Shown: positions 13,766 through 24,860 of the stretch, in pieces
Layout of the letters: each line of letters begins with the position of its first letter
Numbering within the stretch: the stretch's first letter is position 1
Made by a program: the position numbers and the translations under genes
Notes under the pieces: model-generated
Told to the model about the DNA's origin: nothing
Database searches by the model: none
The model's input: only the letters and a program-made list of their open reading frames with translations
Origin: Hamiltosporidium tvaerminnensis
Taxonomy: Eukaryota > Microsporidia > Dubosqiidae
Assembly: GCA_022605425.2 (NCBI GenBank)
Contig: CM061253.1
Location: 186,001-250,000, forward strand
Reading direction: 5' to 3'
Length of the DNA: 64,000 nt

Positions 13766-14320
13766 AGTAATAACACACCATTAACAATAAATATATATTT
13801 TAATAAATAAAACATTCTAATCAGATATAAATCAATAAAAAGAAAATAACTTATAACTTATATTAAAGTGTTATAAAATAAAAAAAGTAAAGTGTTATAA
13901 AATAAAAAAAGGTGTTTATAAATCTTTAAGTAAAAAAAACAGATTAATTTAATTTATTTAACCGTTTGGCTGCTAAGCAATTATTGCAAGAACGCACGAA
14001 AACTGCGGGACTTATTTTCAATTGATGTTGTCAATTTTTTTTTTTATATATATATATTGTTTCGCACAACTACAATGTAACAAGTGTTATTGATAACATA
14101 GAAAAAGAAGTGGTCGTTAAAAATTAAAATTTATAAAAAGATAACTTAATCGCTAGCAATCGAATCAACGTCCGAAATAATAGTCCGTGACATGGTTATA
14201 TTTTTTAAATAATATAATTTAATAATTAATTAATTTAATAAGTAATATATCTTAATATAATATAATATAATATATCAAATATAAGTAATATATCAAATAT
14301 AAGTAATATACTCCTACTTA

Positions 14321-14446
14321 CTATACTACCTCAGTATAACTTAAGACTCCCTGTTATTAAAGCTGCTTCTCTCTCCCTTCTACTCCCACTACTATACTAC
14401 CTCAGTATAACTTAAGACTCCCTGTTATTAAAGCTGCTTCTCTCTT
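14321..14446 (-). repeat. Tandem duplication of the 3' end of the hydrolase gene
   Basis: About 54 bases starting CTATACTACCTCAG occur at 14,321 and again at 14,392 (period 71). The second copy contains the last codons and stop of the peptidyl-tRNA hydrolase gene. The first copy lies just downstream of that stop and repeats the last 14 or so codons plus the stop. Confidence 0.85.
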
Positions 14447-15019
14447 CTCCAATGGTCCTACAACTAACACAGTATTACTACCACTAGCAACCTGTGTCCT
14501 ACCAGCATCATATACACGATAATACTTAACACCTCTACTCTTACATCTCTCAATAACAGTATTAAAATCATTTTTATCTCCTTTTAATACTATCTTAGCT
14601 TCTCCTTTACTTTCCCATATTTCTAATGAGTTATTGTTACGTAATAGTAATGATATACCATGCATTACTTGTGATAATATTTTACCCTTCGACATACCTA
14701 AATCACTACGAACTAATATTTGAACAACAAGTTCATCTGAGGTATTATTATTGGTATTATTTGTATTATTGGTATTATTAGTATCTTTATTATTGGTATT
14801 ATTATTATTAGTATTATCTTTATTAGTATCTTTATTTGTATCTCTATTAGTACCTTTATTAGTATCTTTATTAGTATTATATTTCTTACTACTACTATCC
14901 CTTCTACTACTACTATCCCTCCTACTACTACTACTACTACTACCACTAAATATTCTATTTCTTAGTAAAATATAGAAAAGTAAAATTAAAGTAATTGTAA
15001 GCCATAAAATATCAGACAT
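14402..15019 (-). CDS. PTH2: Peptidyl-tRNA hydrolase 2, with N-terminal anchor and Asn/Thr-rich linker
   Basis: Releases peptides from prematurely dissociated peptidyl-tRNA. The protein is 205 residues. Residues 4-19 are hydrophobic (membrane anchor, as in human PTRH2). Residues 25-93 are low complexity: a Ser/Arg stretch, then repeated TNKD/TNN units. Residues about 96-205 are a full PTH2 domain. It has the catalytic-region signature MSKGK (109-113), Q117 and H120, then DAGRTQVASGSNTVLVVGP (171-189), the family's hallmark C-terminal motif (usually DAGRTQ(I/V)xxGS). The residue after H120 is Gly where Ala is usual. The start at 15,019 is favoured because the anchor follows at once and a CCC box lies 11 bases upstream. 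The linker expansion fits the local tendency to gain repeats. The terminal exon sequence is tandemly duplicated just downstream. Confidence 0.93.
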   Translation of the reverse strand: MSDILWLTITLILLFYILLRNRIFSGSSSSSSRRDSSSRRDSSSKKYNTNKDTNKGTNRDTNKDTNKDNTNNNNTNNKDTNNTNNTNNTNNNTSDELVVQILVRSDLGMSKGKILSQVMHGISLLLRNNNSLEIWESKGEAKIVLKGDKNDFNTVIERCKSRGVKYYRVYDAGRTQVASGSNTVLVVGPLEKREAALITGSLKLY

Positions 15020-15033
15020 AAGGAAATTAAGGG
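15020..15033 (-). promoter_or_regulatory. CCC box 11 bases upstream of PTH2 start
   Basis: On the - strand CCC (15,033-15,031) is followed by 11 bases and then ATG. The ribosomal protein gene at 27.3 kb has CCCC at the same 11-base distance. C-rich boxes near start codons are a reported microsporidian signal. Confidence 0.5.
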
Positions 15034-15059
15034 TATAGAAATAAAGAAGAGTAATAGAT

Positions 15060-16150
15060 AGAAGGGTGTTAGATAGAGAGTAATAAATAAGAGGGTTTTA
15101 ATAATAAGGATATGTTAGAGGGTGTTAGATAAAGAGTAATAAATAAGAGGGTTTTAATATAAGTAGTACTAAATAAGAGGTTTTTAGATAGAGAGTAATA
15201 ATAAATATATTTATAGGGGTGTTAATAATAGAGAGTAATAAATAAGAGGGTGTTAATAACAAGTTGTAAATAAGAGGGTGTTAATAATGAGAGTAATAAT
15301 AATTAATTTATAGGGGTGTTAATAATATAGAGTAATAATAATTAATTTATAGGGTGTTAATAAGTAGTAGTAAATAAGAGGGTGTTAATAATTAGAGTAA
15401 TAATAATTAATTTATAGGGGTGTTAATAATAAAGAGTAATAAATAAGAGGGTTTTAGATAGAGAGTAATAATAAATATAATTATAGGGGTGTTAATAATA
15501 GAGAGTAATAAATAAGAGGGTGTTAATAATAGGAGTAATAAATAAGAGGGTGTTAATAAGTAGTAGTAAATAAGAGGGTTTTAATATTAGATAGTAGTAA
15601 ATAAGAGGGTTTTAAGATTAGAGAGTAATAAATAAGAGGGTTTTAATATAAGTAGTAGTAAATAAGAGGGTTTTAATATAAGTAGTAGTAAATAAGAGGT
15701 TTTTAGATAGAGACTAATAAATAAGAGGGTTTTAATAATAGAGAGTAATAATAAATATATTTATAGGGGTTTTAATAATAGAGAGTAGCAAATAAGAGGG
15801 TGTTAATAATAGAGAGTAATAATAAATATATTTATAGGGGTGTTAGATAGAGACTAATAAATAAGAGGGTGTTAATATTAGTAGTAGTAAATAAGAGGGT
15901 GTTAAATATAACTAGTTGTAAATAAGAGGGTGTTAATATAAGTAGTAGCAAATAAGAGGGTGTTAGTATAAATAGTAGTAAATAATAGGGTGTTAGTATT
16001 AGTAGTAATAAATAAGAGGGTGTTATTATAAGTAGTAGTAAATAAGAGGGTATTAATATAAGTAGTAGCAAATAAGAGGGTGTTAAATATAAGTAGTAGT
16101 AAAAAAGAAGGTGTTAATATAAGTAGTAGTAAATAAGAGGGTTTTAATAA
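15060..16150 (+). repeat. GGGTGTTA minisatellite array, upstream of PTH2
   Basis: About 30 imperfect units of roughly 30-40 bases built on AATAAGAGGGTGTTAATA plus a variable (G)AGTAGTAGTA/ATAGAGAGTAATA segment. All units point the same way. Open frames across it (for example 15,832-16,071 on the - strand) are by-products of the repeat. Confidence 0.92.
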
Positions 16151-16359
16151 GTATACTATCTAAACCAGTATTATCAATGCTTATAAGTAAGATAGTATTA
16201 ACAATATACTATATAAGATAGTGTTAACAATATACTTATAAGATAGTCTTTAAAATATAAACTTTATAAATATTTTTATTTAAAACATTAAATATCTCTT
16301 TAAATCTCTTTAAATATAATAGTAATAGATATTAACACCTATAAATGACTAATGTATTA

Positions 16360-16620
16360 GTAAAGGGTATGTAAGGTATTAAACTAAAAGATAAGAGGGT
16401 GTTAGTTATTAGTTAGTTGTTTAAGGGGGTGTTAGTTATATGAGTGTATATTAAGGGTGTGTTAGTTATATGTAGTGTATATTAATAGGGTGTTATTTAC
16501 TAGTATTGTTTCTAAAAGGGTGTTAGTATAGAGTACTAATAACTAACACCCTTATAAACATTAGTATAATTACTAACACCCTTTATATATCAGTACTCTA
16601 TAACTAACACCCCCTTACTC
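16360..16620. repeat. Minisatellite units in both orientations at transposase 3' end
   Basis: Units reading GGGTGTTAGTTAT (16,390-16,530) are followed by units in the opposite orientation, CTAACACCC (16,540-16,613). The switch gives local inverted symmetry next to the 3' end of the transposase gene. Confidence 0.75.
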
Positions 16621-16755
16621 AACCCTAACCCTCTTTGGTCTCCCTGGTTTCCTATTAAAATATACTTTAATCACATATACTCTTTAACACCCCCCTACTC
16701 AACCCTAACCCTCTTTGGTCTCCCTGGTTTCCTATTAAAATATACTTTATCACAA
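16617..16755 (-). repeat. Tandem duplication of the transposase 3' end
   Basis: ACTCAACCCTAACC begins at 16,617 and again at 16,697 (period 80), followed in each case by about 45 identical bases. The second copy encodes the end of the transposase (NRKPGRPKRVRVE). The first lies downstream of the stop and repeats the same end. Confidence 0.85.
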
Positions 16756-19700
16756 GGTACCTTAACAACCTCATTAACAACTGGTATAATATCATACCCA
16801 ACCATTCTATTAAACTCTTCACTATAAAAACAACTAATATGTCTTAATACATTATCACCTATACTTCTTATAAAATATATTGCATGATAACAAGGTATTA
16901 ATAGTAATTGATATTTACCACAACTACAAGTACATTCCTTTAGATTAACAATATAAATATTACCATTATCATATACTTTACCCTTAAAATCTGTATTATT
17001 AATAATATTAGGTATAATGATATTCTCTTTGATATTATAAGGGTTATTTATAGATGTGTTGTTGTTATTGATATTCTCTTTATCATTATAAGGGTTATTC
17101 ATAGTTCTCTTTGTTATTATAAGGAATAGATAGATTATTTAAAGGGTCTTGTTCACATACTATATTACTCTTATTACTAACACCCTGTTGTTTATTAGTA
17201 TTATTATTAGGAAGGTGTTGTTTATCAGATAGATTACTAACACCCTGTTGTTTACTAGTACTGTAGTTAACACCCTCTTCTTTACTAGTACTATCATTAT
17301 CACCCTGTTGTTTATTAGTACTATCATTAACACCCTGTTGTTTACTAGTACTATAGTTAACACCCTCTATGGTGTTACTCTCTATACCAACACCCTCTAA
17401 TAGATCTATACTGTCATTAACACCCTTATATCCATACTCCTTATCATTAACACCCATCATAATATCCCTATCATTAACACCCCCCATCATAATATCCCTA
17501 TCATTAACACCCATCATAATATCCCTATCATTAACACCCCCATCATAATATCCCTATCATTAACACCCATCATAATATCACTATCATTAACACCCATCAT
17601 AATATCACTATCATTAACACCCCCACTACCCATATTAACACCCCCACTACCCATATTAATATCACTACTACACATCTTACTTCTTTCTATACCCTTTATT
17701 ATCCTATTACTAACTACTTCACATTTAACACCTCTTACTTTCATATACTCACTACACATCTTAATAATACAATTAACACATTCATAAAAACTTAAATTAT
17801 AAACACTATAATATATATATTCTATATCTAATTCACATAAATTATTTAAACCAAATAAAGGATATGGAAATAACATACACATATATTTACTACTGTTATA
17901 AGACATATAAGACATAAGACTATCAATACGAGAGTAATCAGTGTTAAGGGTGTTATTGAGGGTACTGTTATTAAAGGGGGTGGTATAGTTAGTGTTAAGG
18001 GTGTTAATAAGAGTACTGTTGTTAAAGGGGGTGGTATAGTTAGTGTTAAATGTACTGTTAAGACTACTGTTAAGACTACTGTTAAATGTACTGTTAAGAC
18101 TACTGTTAAATTTACTGTTAAGATTACTGTTAAATGTACTGTTAAGACTACTGTTATTAAGACTACTGTTAAAGGTGTTATCACTATATAAATTACTATA
18201 ACTACTGCTTATGTTGGGTCTGTTACATATCTCCCATATCTTAAGTATAACACTCTTATCTTTATAATAATTATAACCTTCTTTACATATATCACGTGTT
18301 TTAATAAAATAAGGAAAATTAATACTTTCTAGTATTTGTATTATAGTGTTATCTAGTTCTACTATAAAGAAGAGGGGTGTATTATTCTTAGTGGTGGTAT
18401 GGGTGTTATTGGTAGTGGGGGTGGTATTGGTAGTGTTAGTAGTAGTGGGGGTGTTGTTAACAGGGTCTTGTTTATAAGGACTATTGTTAACACCCTGTTG
18501 TTCACTAGATAGTTTGTTAACACCCTGTTGTTTATCAGGACTGTTGCTAACACCCTTTTAATTATCACTACTGTTGTTAACACCCTCTACATCACTACCC
18601 TTATTATTAACACCCTTATAATCATTACTATCCCCCTTATACCCCTTTGTATATTTAACATATTCTTTAAGATTATCACTTAACAATCCCTCACTAACCA
18701 TAAAACTATAAACAATAGGTTTATCATTAGTATCATATAATACACTATAAATAACATGTCCTATTACTATATTATTATATGTACGTTCATATACTTTTAA
18801 TTCTATAACTGGTCTTGTATATAGAAGTGTGTGTGGTATTGATATGTATATATTAGTATTTGAAGTATAACATATTATGTTAGTGTTAAGTGATAATAGT
18901 TCTGATTTAAAAGACAGTAGAGATTGTTTTAGAAAGGGTGTTAAATGTAAAGAAGAGGGGGTGTTATATGTAGAGGGGTAAAGGGTATTAGTTATAGGGT
19001 TAATAGATGTGTTATTTGATAATAAAGGGTGTTGTTTATTAGTAGTACTGTTAATAGATGTGTTATTTGATAATAAAGGGTGTTGTTTATTAGTAGTACT
19101 GTTACTAATAGTAGTATTGTTAACAGGGTGTTGTTTATTAGATAGTTTGTTAACAGGGTCTTGTTCACTAGATAGTTTGTTAACACCCTGTTGTTCACTA
19201 GATAGTTTGTTAACACCCTGTTGTTTATTAGTACTGTTACTAACACCCTCTAATTTACTATCCTTATTACTAACACCCCTATAATCATTACCACTATTAT
19301 TAACACCCCCATACCCTCTAACATATCTCCCTCCATACCCTCTAACATATCCTTATCATTACAATACTTCTCATAATTAAGTGCTTTCCATACTGTATGA
19401 TATCCTACTTTAATATTTCTTTTATTTAAAACAACAACAATATCACCAATACGTTGTTCTTTACGAGGATCAGATAAATGTAATATTTCTTGTTTAAGAT
19501 ATTGAAGTGTAGATGTACTGTTAGTATGTATATCTAACGGACATTTGTGTATAGTTTTTATACGTTTAACAACGTATAAATTATCTTTTTTACGGTATGA
19601 GATTGATATGTGGGCATCGCAATTGAAATCGTCTTTACCTTTACAGTGTAGTGTGTGGTGTTTGGGTGTTGATGTTTGTGATGTGTAGAGGTATGGTGTT

Positions 19701-19774
19701 TGTGATGTGTATTCTTTTATTGCGGTTAGTGCTTCTTGTTTTGATGTGAATGTGTCATTGGTGTTTAGAGTCAT
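16695..19774 (-). pseudogene. MULE (Mutator-like) transposase with in-frame minisatellite expansions, broken
   Basis: About 1,025 codons. 19,774-19,250: DNA-binding domain of the Mutator/FAR1 type (C44, C52, H76, C78 spaced C-x7-C-x23-H-x-C), then a helical KVGYHTVWKALNYEK region. About 18,930-18,640: catalytic-core-like VIELKVYERTYNN, IYSVLYDTNDKPIVYSF, MVSEG. About 18,360-18,190: further core segment with EICNRPNI. 17,915-17,650: PLFGLNNLCELDIEYIYY region. 17,000-16,695: SWIM zinc finger (C57-x-C59-x11-C71-x-H73 of that segment) and a C-terminal KPGRPKR AT-hook-like motif. Between domains lie in-frame repeats such as NKQQGVND and NDRDIMMGV. Breaks: a missing base in a G5 run near 19,305; TAA at 18,560-18,558; a missing base in a G5 run near 17,540; an extra base near 17,116. 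The first catalytic Asp seems to be Glu (tentative). ATG at 19,774 has CCCC six bases upstream. Confidence 0.85.
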
Positions 19775-19889
19775 TATAAAGGGGTAATAGAAAGGGGGAT
19801 ATAAGAGGTGGGGGAGATGGGTGTTAGTTATAGGTGTAGGGGGGTATAAGGAGGTAAAGGGTGTTAGTTATAAGGATTGTAAATTATAA

Positions 19890-20340
19890 GGGTGTTAATA
19901 ACAGTACTAGTAATTATCACCCCTTTAGTAATCTATATATACTAAATAACACCCTTTAGTAACAGTAGAGTTGTATAAGAGGGTGTTAACAACACTAGTA
20001 GTAATTATCACCCCTTTAGTAATCTATATAATAAATAACACCCTTTAGTAACAGTAGAGTTGTAAAAGAGGGTGTTAATAACAGTACTAGTAATTATCAC
20101 CCCTTTAGTAATCTATATACTAAATAACATCCTTTAGTAACAGTAGAGTTGTATGAGAGGGTGTTAACAAAGGTAATAGTAATTAACACCCCTTTAGTAA
20201 TCTATATACTAAATAACACCCCTTTAGGAAGAGTAGAGTTGTATGAGAGGGTGTTAACAACACTAGTAGTAATTATCACCCCTTTAGTAATCTATATACT
20301 AAATAACACCCCTTTAAACATCTAACTATTAAATAACACC
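19890..20340. repeat. 90-bp tandem repeat with internal inverted symmetry
   Basis: GGGTGTTA starts at 19,890, 19,981, 20,070, 20,159 and 20,249, giving five units of 89-91 bp. Each unit holds GGGTGTTAAT...AATTATCACCC, an imperfect stem of about 12 bp, then CCTTTAGTAATCTATATACTAAATAACACC. It lies 5' of the transposase start. Confidence 0.85.
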
Positions 20341-20394
20341 TCTTCAATACTACAAATAAAATACTTTATTACTTAAAAAACATTTAAAGAATAC

Positions 20395-20530
20395 TAAATT
20401 CCTACTTACTTACTTAAAGAATACTTAATTACTTAAAAAACATATAAAAAATGTATAAAAAACATATAAAAAACGTATAAAAAACATATAAAAAACATAT
20501 AGAAAACATATAAAAAACATATAAAAATTA
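20395..20530. repeat. Short AT-rich tandem repeat (ACATATAAAAA)
   Basis: Several consecutive units of AAAAAACATATA with small variations just downstream of the PP1 inhibitor gene. It may affect 3' processing; nothing else is visible. Confidence 0.7.
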
Positions 20531-20548
20531 CATTTTATTTATTAAAGG

Positions 20549-20755
20549 TTATGTACGTTCATATTTATTAACACACTTCTTATTATGTTTGATATGATAA
20601 ATACAACAGACATTACTTTTCTTATTATTAGAATGTTCATTGTTATATGTTTCTGGTGTAAAAGTAACACGTCTTGGTGTTATAAGACGTAGTGTTATTA
20701 TACGGGTGTTTGATGGTGTTATTGTTTGTGTTCTTGTGTTATTTGGTTGGTTCAT
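20549..20755 (-). CDS. YPI1: PP1 inhibitor of the Ypi1/PPP1R11 family (very short)
   Basis: A 68-residue protein expected to bind and regulate type 1 protein phosphatase in the nucleus. It shows the family's conserved order: TLRL (21-24), then RVTF (29-32), which matches the RVxF PP1-docking motif, then NNEHSNNKKSNVCCIY (38-53), matching the family core of the form (D/N)NExxxxKKSKxCCI(Y/F). The protein is much shorter than yeast Ypi1 and keeps little beyond the two binding elements, fitting microsporidian reduction. The start at 20,755 gives a short Asn/Thr-rich lead. The nearest C-rich box on the coding strand (CCCC, 20,787-20,784) is 28 bases upstream. Confidence 0.85.
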   Translation of the reverse strand: MNQPNNTRTQTITPSNTRIITLRLITPRRVTFTPETYNNEHSNNKKSNVCCIYHIKHNKKCVNKYERT

Positions 20756-21124
20756 TTATATTTTTTTGTTGTTGGTTAAAAAAGGGGATTAGGAATATAA
20801 AGAATGGTTTAAAGGGGTAGTAAAGGGGATTTGTCTATAAGAGAGTAAGATAGGTGATAGATAAGAAAGTTAAGGATTAATAAATAAATGATATAATAGA
20901 GTGTATTAAGAGTGTATTAAGAGGTTATTAAGAGGGTATTAATATTAAGAGTGTGTTAATATTCAGAGTTTATTATTTTTAATATTAAGCTGTATTATTA
21001 TTTTTAATGTATGATTGTAATTTTAAGATTCTGATTGTAATTTAAAGAATGTTTTAAATGTAAGAATATGTCTTAATACTACTTCTATTATTAATATTAT
21101 ATAAATTATTATATATATTATATT
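20756..21124. other. Intergenic AT-rich stretch
   Basis: Holds only short near-repeats such as TATTAAGAG(T/G)GTATTAA around 20,900-20,960. No gene seen. Confidence 0.6.
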
Positions 21125-22107
21125 TATTGGCTGTTTCTGATATATTAGATAAATTAAATATAATATAGCAGTTTGACATATTGATTTGATAAATTAAAAA
21201 TTGATTATATTTACTTTATAACTAAATTAAATATAATATAGCAGTTTGACATATTGATTTGATAAATTAAAAATTGATTATATTTACTTTATAACTAAAT
21301 TAAATATAATATAGCAGTTTGACATATTGATTTGATAAATTAAAAATATATTATATTTACTTTATAACTAAATTAAATATAATATAGCAGTTTGACATAT
21401 TGATTTGATAAATTAAAATTGATTATATTTACTTTATAACTAAATTAATATAATATGCAGTTTGACATATTGATTTGATAATTAAAATTGATTATATTTA
21501 CTTTATAACTAAATTAATATATTGCAGTTTGACATATTGATTTGATAAATTAAAATTGATTGTATTTACTTTATAACTAAATTAAATATAATATAGCAGT
21601 TTGACATATTGATTTGATAAATTAAAAATTGATTATATTTACTTTATAACTAAATTAAATATAATATAGCAGTTTGACATATTGATTTGATAAATTAAAA
21701 ATTGATTGTATTTACTTTATAACTAAATTAAATATAATATAGCAGTTTGACATATTGATTTGATAAATTAAAAATTGATTGTATTTACTTTATAACTAAA
21801 TTAAATATAATATAGCAGTTTGACATATTGATTTGATAAATTAAAAATTGATTATATTTACTTTATAACTAAATTAAATATAATATAGCAGTTTGACATA
21901 TTGATTTGATAAATTAAAAATTGATTGTATTTACTTTATAACTAAATTAAATATAATATAGCAGTTTGACATATTGATTTGATAAATTAAAAATTTATTA
22001 TATTTACTTTATAACTAAATTAAATATAATATAGCAGTTTGACATATTGATTTGATAAATTAAAAATTTATTATATTTACTTTATAACTAAATTAAATAT
22101 AAAATTA
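21125..22107. repeat. 73-bp satellite array, 13 copies
   Basis: The marker GCAGTTTGACATATTGATTTG occurs at 21,168, 21,241, 21,314, 21,387, 21,457, 21,524, 21,596, 21,669, 21,742, 21,815, 21,888, 21,961 and 22,034. The period is exactly 73 except for 70, 67 and 72 in the centre. Outer units are almost identical; central ones have small deletions. No open frame. Confidence 0.95.
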
Positions 22108-22280
22108 AAATATATTTTTTGTGAGAAGGGTTGTTATAATAGAGGAGGTTTTTTTTTTTATTTAGAATTTAAATTTTTGTTTTATGGAAATATATTCTTG
22201 TGATAAATATTTATTTAGAACTTCAAAGTATAAAAAATATTAAAATAATTATCTTAGAAATGGTAGGTTTTAATAGTAAA

Positions 22281-22410
22281 GTGTATGTTTTAATTGGAAA
22301 GATGGCTTTTTAATCGCAAAGTGTATGTTTTAATCGTTAAGTGTATGTTTTAATCGTTAGGTGTATGTTTTAATCGTTAAGTGTATATTTTAATTGGAAA
22401 GATGGCTTTT
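22281..22410. repeat. 20-bp tandem repeat (GTGTATGTTTTAATCGTTAA)
   Basis: About six units of GTGTATGTTTTAATCGTTAA, bracketed by two copies of TTTTAATTGGAAAGATGGCTTTTT. No coding capacity. Confidence 0.8.
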
Positions 22411-24080
22411 TTAAATAATATATATATGTACATTTAAAATAGTAAGGTCCATAGAAAATATTCTTAATTAACAATGAGTTAAGTAATATAAGATGATATT
22501 AAAGTAATACAGAGAATAATCTTACTTTATAGATCTACATGTCATATTGGTAGGGAGGAGATGAAATATAAAATTATTAAAAAAATAGCTGATCTGATAG
22601 TAGAAAAGGAATAAATTTTAAGTAATAGTTGTTGAAATAGCTAGTTCTTAAAATAAATAATACAATACAGTCGGATAAGTATAAATTTTACAGTTAAATG
22701 TTTAGAATGTATTTCTTTTTATATTCAGAAGTACTCAACATATAATAATTACTTTTTTAAATGGAGTTTACAATTGGTATATTAAGCTTTTATTTTGTGT
22801 AGACAGTATTGAAAATTAGGAGAAAAACTTTATTGTATCTTTTGTCTAAAAATGCTTATTTTTTTTATAAATATGCCTTTTTTTATACTACAACTAGAAA
22901 AAAGAATAAATTTGAAAACAAAATAGTAAAACAAACTTGTATTTACAGAAAGAGAAATTTCCTTTAAACATCAAGAACAAATTGACTGATGAAAATATAA
23001 ATAATTATTAGTATTTTTACAAATTGAAGTAAATTTAAACAAAAAGAAGAATTAAATTTTTAAGTAAATCTTATCCAAATATCAAAAATACATAATAAAA
23101 ATCTAAAAAGACACATCTTAAAGCTTTTAGTAATCTGATACATATAAAATTAAGAATATGTGATTTTAAAAAGCAAAAAAGACACATCTTAAAGCTTTTA
23201 GTAATCTGATACATATAAATATTAAGAATATGTGATTTTAAAAAGAAAAAACCTTATTTATTTATAAAGATATACATTTTGATATTGAGGTGTCATAAAT
23301 TTAGAATAAGAGTGAGAAGTATCTGTAAAAACGAATTTTCTATCAAATCTGTTTATATATGAAAACACGTTATTCTTTAATCTTAAAAAATATAGATTTT
23401 ACAACTTTTTAATTGAGATTGTTTCATATAACGTATAACTAGTAGATAGTAATATGTATAGCAATAATAAGACAAGAAAAAAATAATTATATATTCTTTT
23501 TTAAAAAAATGGCGGTATAAACTTGATACTCATGTAAAGATATAAGTATTGGAATAGAAAATTACAATAACAGAAAATTATTTGATTATAGATTAGAACT
23601 ATCATCTTGAATATATTTTGTCTAGGAATATAGTATTAGTAATAAAACATTGGTTTGTATATTTAATCTATTTTTATCTTTTAAAGAGGTGTTTTTTAAA
23701 ATCTGTTTACATTTCAGCCACGTAAAAAATCATATTTTTGTTAAAATTGTATTATCTAGAATTTGAAAAAGAAGAAATTATAAAAAGTTTAAGAAGTGAA
23801 AAATAGTTGTTAATATGATTGTCTTATACAAATCTGAATCTGTAATTAAATAATATGTGGTTGTTGTGTGGTTTTAAGAATGTTTAAAATTTAGAAATTG
23901 GCTTTAAATATAATTTTAATTTATATTCTTGTTATCTAATACTATTACAACCAATTAGATTGAATAAAAAAATATCAAATCAAGAATAAAATGTATAATC
24001 TAATCATGTTTGATTAAATATCTAATAATAGAATCTTATTTGATCAAATATCTAAAAATATAAGCTTATTTGATAAATAA
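22411..24080. repeat. Gene-free AT-rich stretch with a 71-bp direct duplication
   Basis: The only clear structure is a two-copy repeat: GACACATCTTAAAGCTTTTAG begins at 23,110 and 23,181, and identity continues through GAATATGTGATTTTAAAAAG to about 23,246. Otherwise I see nothing. Confidence 0.7.
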
Positions 24081-24434
24081 TCTAATATATCTAATATATC
24101 TAATATATCTAATATATCTAATATATCTAATATATCTATTTATTAAACACAAATTTCAATATACAACTCTATTTCTCATACTAACCTATCAATAATCAGA
24201 TCTAATATATCTATTTATTAAACACTAATTTCAATATACAACTCTATTTCTAATACTAACCTATCAATAATCAGATCTAATATATCTATTTATTAAACAC
24301 TAATTTCAATATACAACTCTATTTCTAATACTAACCTATCAATAATCAGATCTAATATATCTATTTATTAAACACTAATTTCAATATACAACTCTATTTC
24401 TAATACTAACCTATCAATAATCAGATCTAATAAT
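24081..24434. repeat. 9-bp and 75-bp tandem repeats upstream of zinc-ribbon gene 1
   Basis: CTAATATAT is repeated about six times (24,082-24,135). Four 75-bp units follow, starting CTATTTATTAAACAC at 24,136, 24,211, 24,286 and 24,361, almost identical. The last unit ends about 75 bases before the zinc-ribbon start, so the array occupies the promoter-proximal region. Confidence 0.9.
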
Positions 24435-24509
24435 AATCTATTACTTTTATCAAAATATGAAACTGTTTCATATTTTTTAATTATAAATGATACTTCACCA
24501 ATAAAATAT

Positions 24510-24860
24510 ATGTGTGGTGTTATTTTATGTGGAATAACAAAAAAGTCTAAAATACTGAGTATACCGCCTACAAACTTTCCTTCTGCACCTTCCAACGTAA
24601 TATGTCCGTTCTGTACATTTAGAGGTAACTTAGTTTATAGAAGAAATGATGTTTGGTATACTTTTTTCTTTATACCGATATATCCTGTATACTTTGGTGA
24701 TCCGTATGTATCTTGTGTCTCTTGTCAGACACAACTAGGCGGAGCAGGTGCTAGTTTTTGTAAAAAGTGTAGATCTGCCACACCACTTGGGTTTAATTAT
24801 TGTGTTATGTGTGGTGATTCTTTAGAAAAGCAAAGAACAGCTCTTGTAGAAGGAGATTAA
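24510..24860 (+). CDS. Small double zinc-ribbon protein, paralog 1
   Basis: A 116-residue protein with four Cys pairs: C32/C35, C69/C72, C84/C87 and C98/C101. The first half (CPFC...YTFFFIPIYPV...SCVSC) fits the fungal zinc-ribbon-15 pattern, in which a hydrophobic FFIP strand lies between two Cys pairs. The second half (FCKKC...YCVMCG) is a typical small zinc ribbon. Two further Cys (2 and 7) sit at the N-terminus. All eight zinc Cys are conserved at identical positions in the paralog 600 bp downstream, which supports both as real genes. The biochemical role of this family is not established; a LITAF-like membrane-associated fold is an alternative. Confidence 0.82.
   Translation: MCGVILCGITKKSKILSIPPTNFPSAPSNVICPFCTFRGNLVYRRNDVWYTFFFIPIYPVYFGDPYVSCVSCQTQLGGAGASFCKKCRSATPLGFNYCVMCGDSLEKQRTALVEGD

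Noticed and set aside
15832-16071. - strand frame of repeated LLLILTPSYL units
   Set aside because: Direct product of the minisatellite; no start context and no domain.
23860-23885. TTGTGTGGTTTTAAG resembling the box
   Set aside because: Box is altered by two bases and no hairpin lies at the expected distance.
24368-24595. 75-codon - strand frame
   Set aside because: Antisense to zinc-ribbon gene 1 and its upstream 75-bp repeats; no motif.
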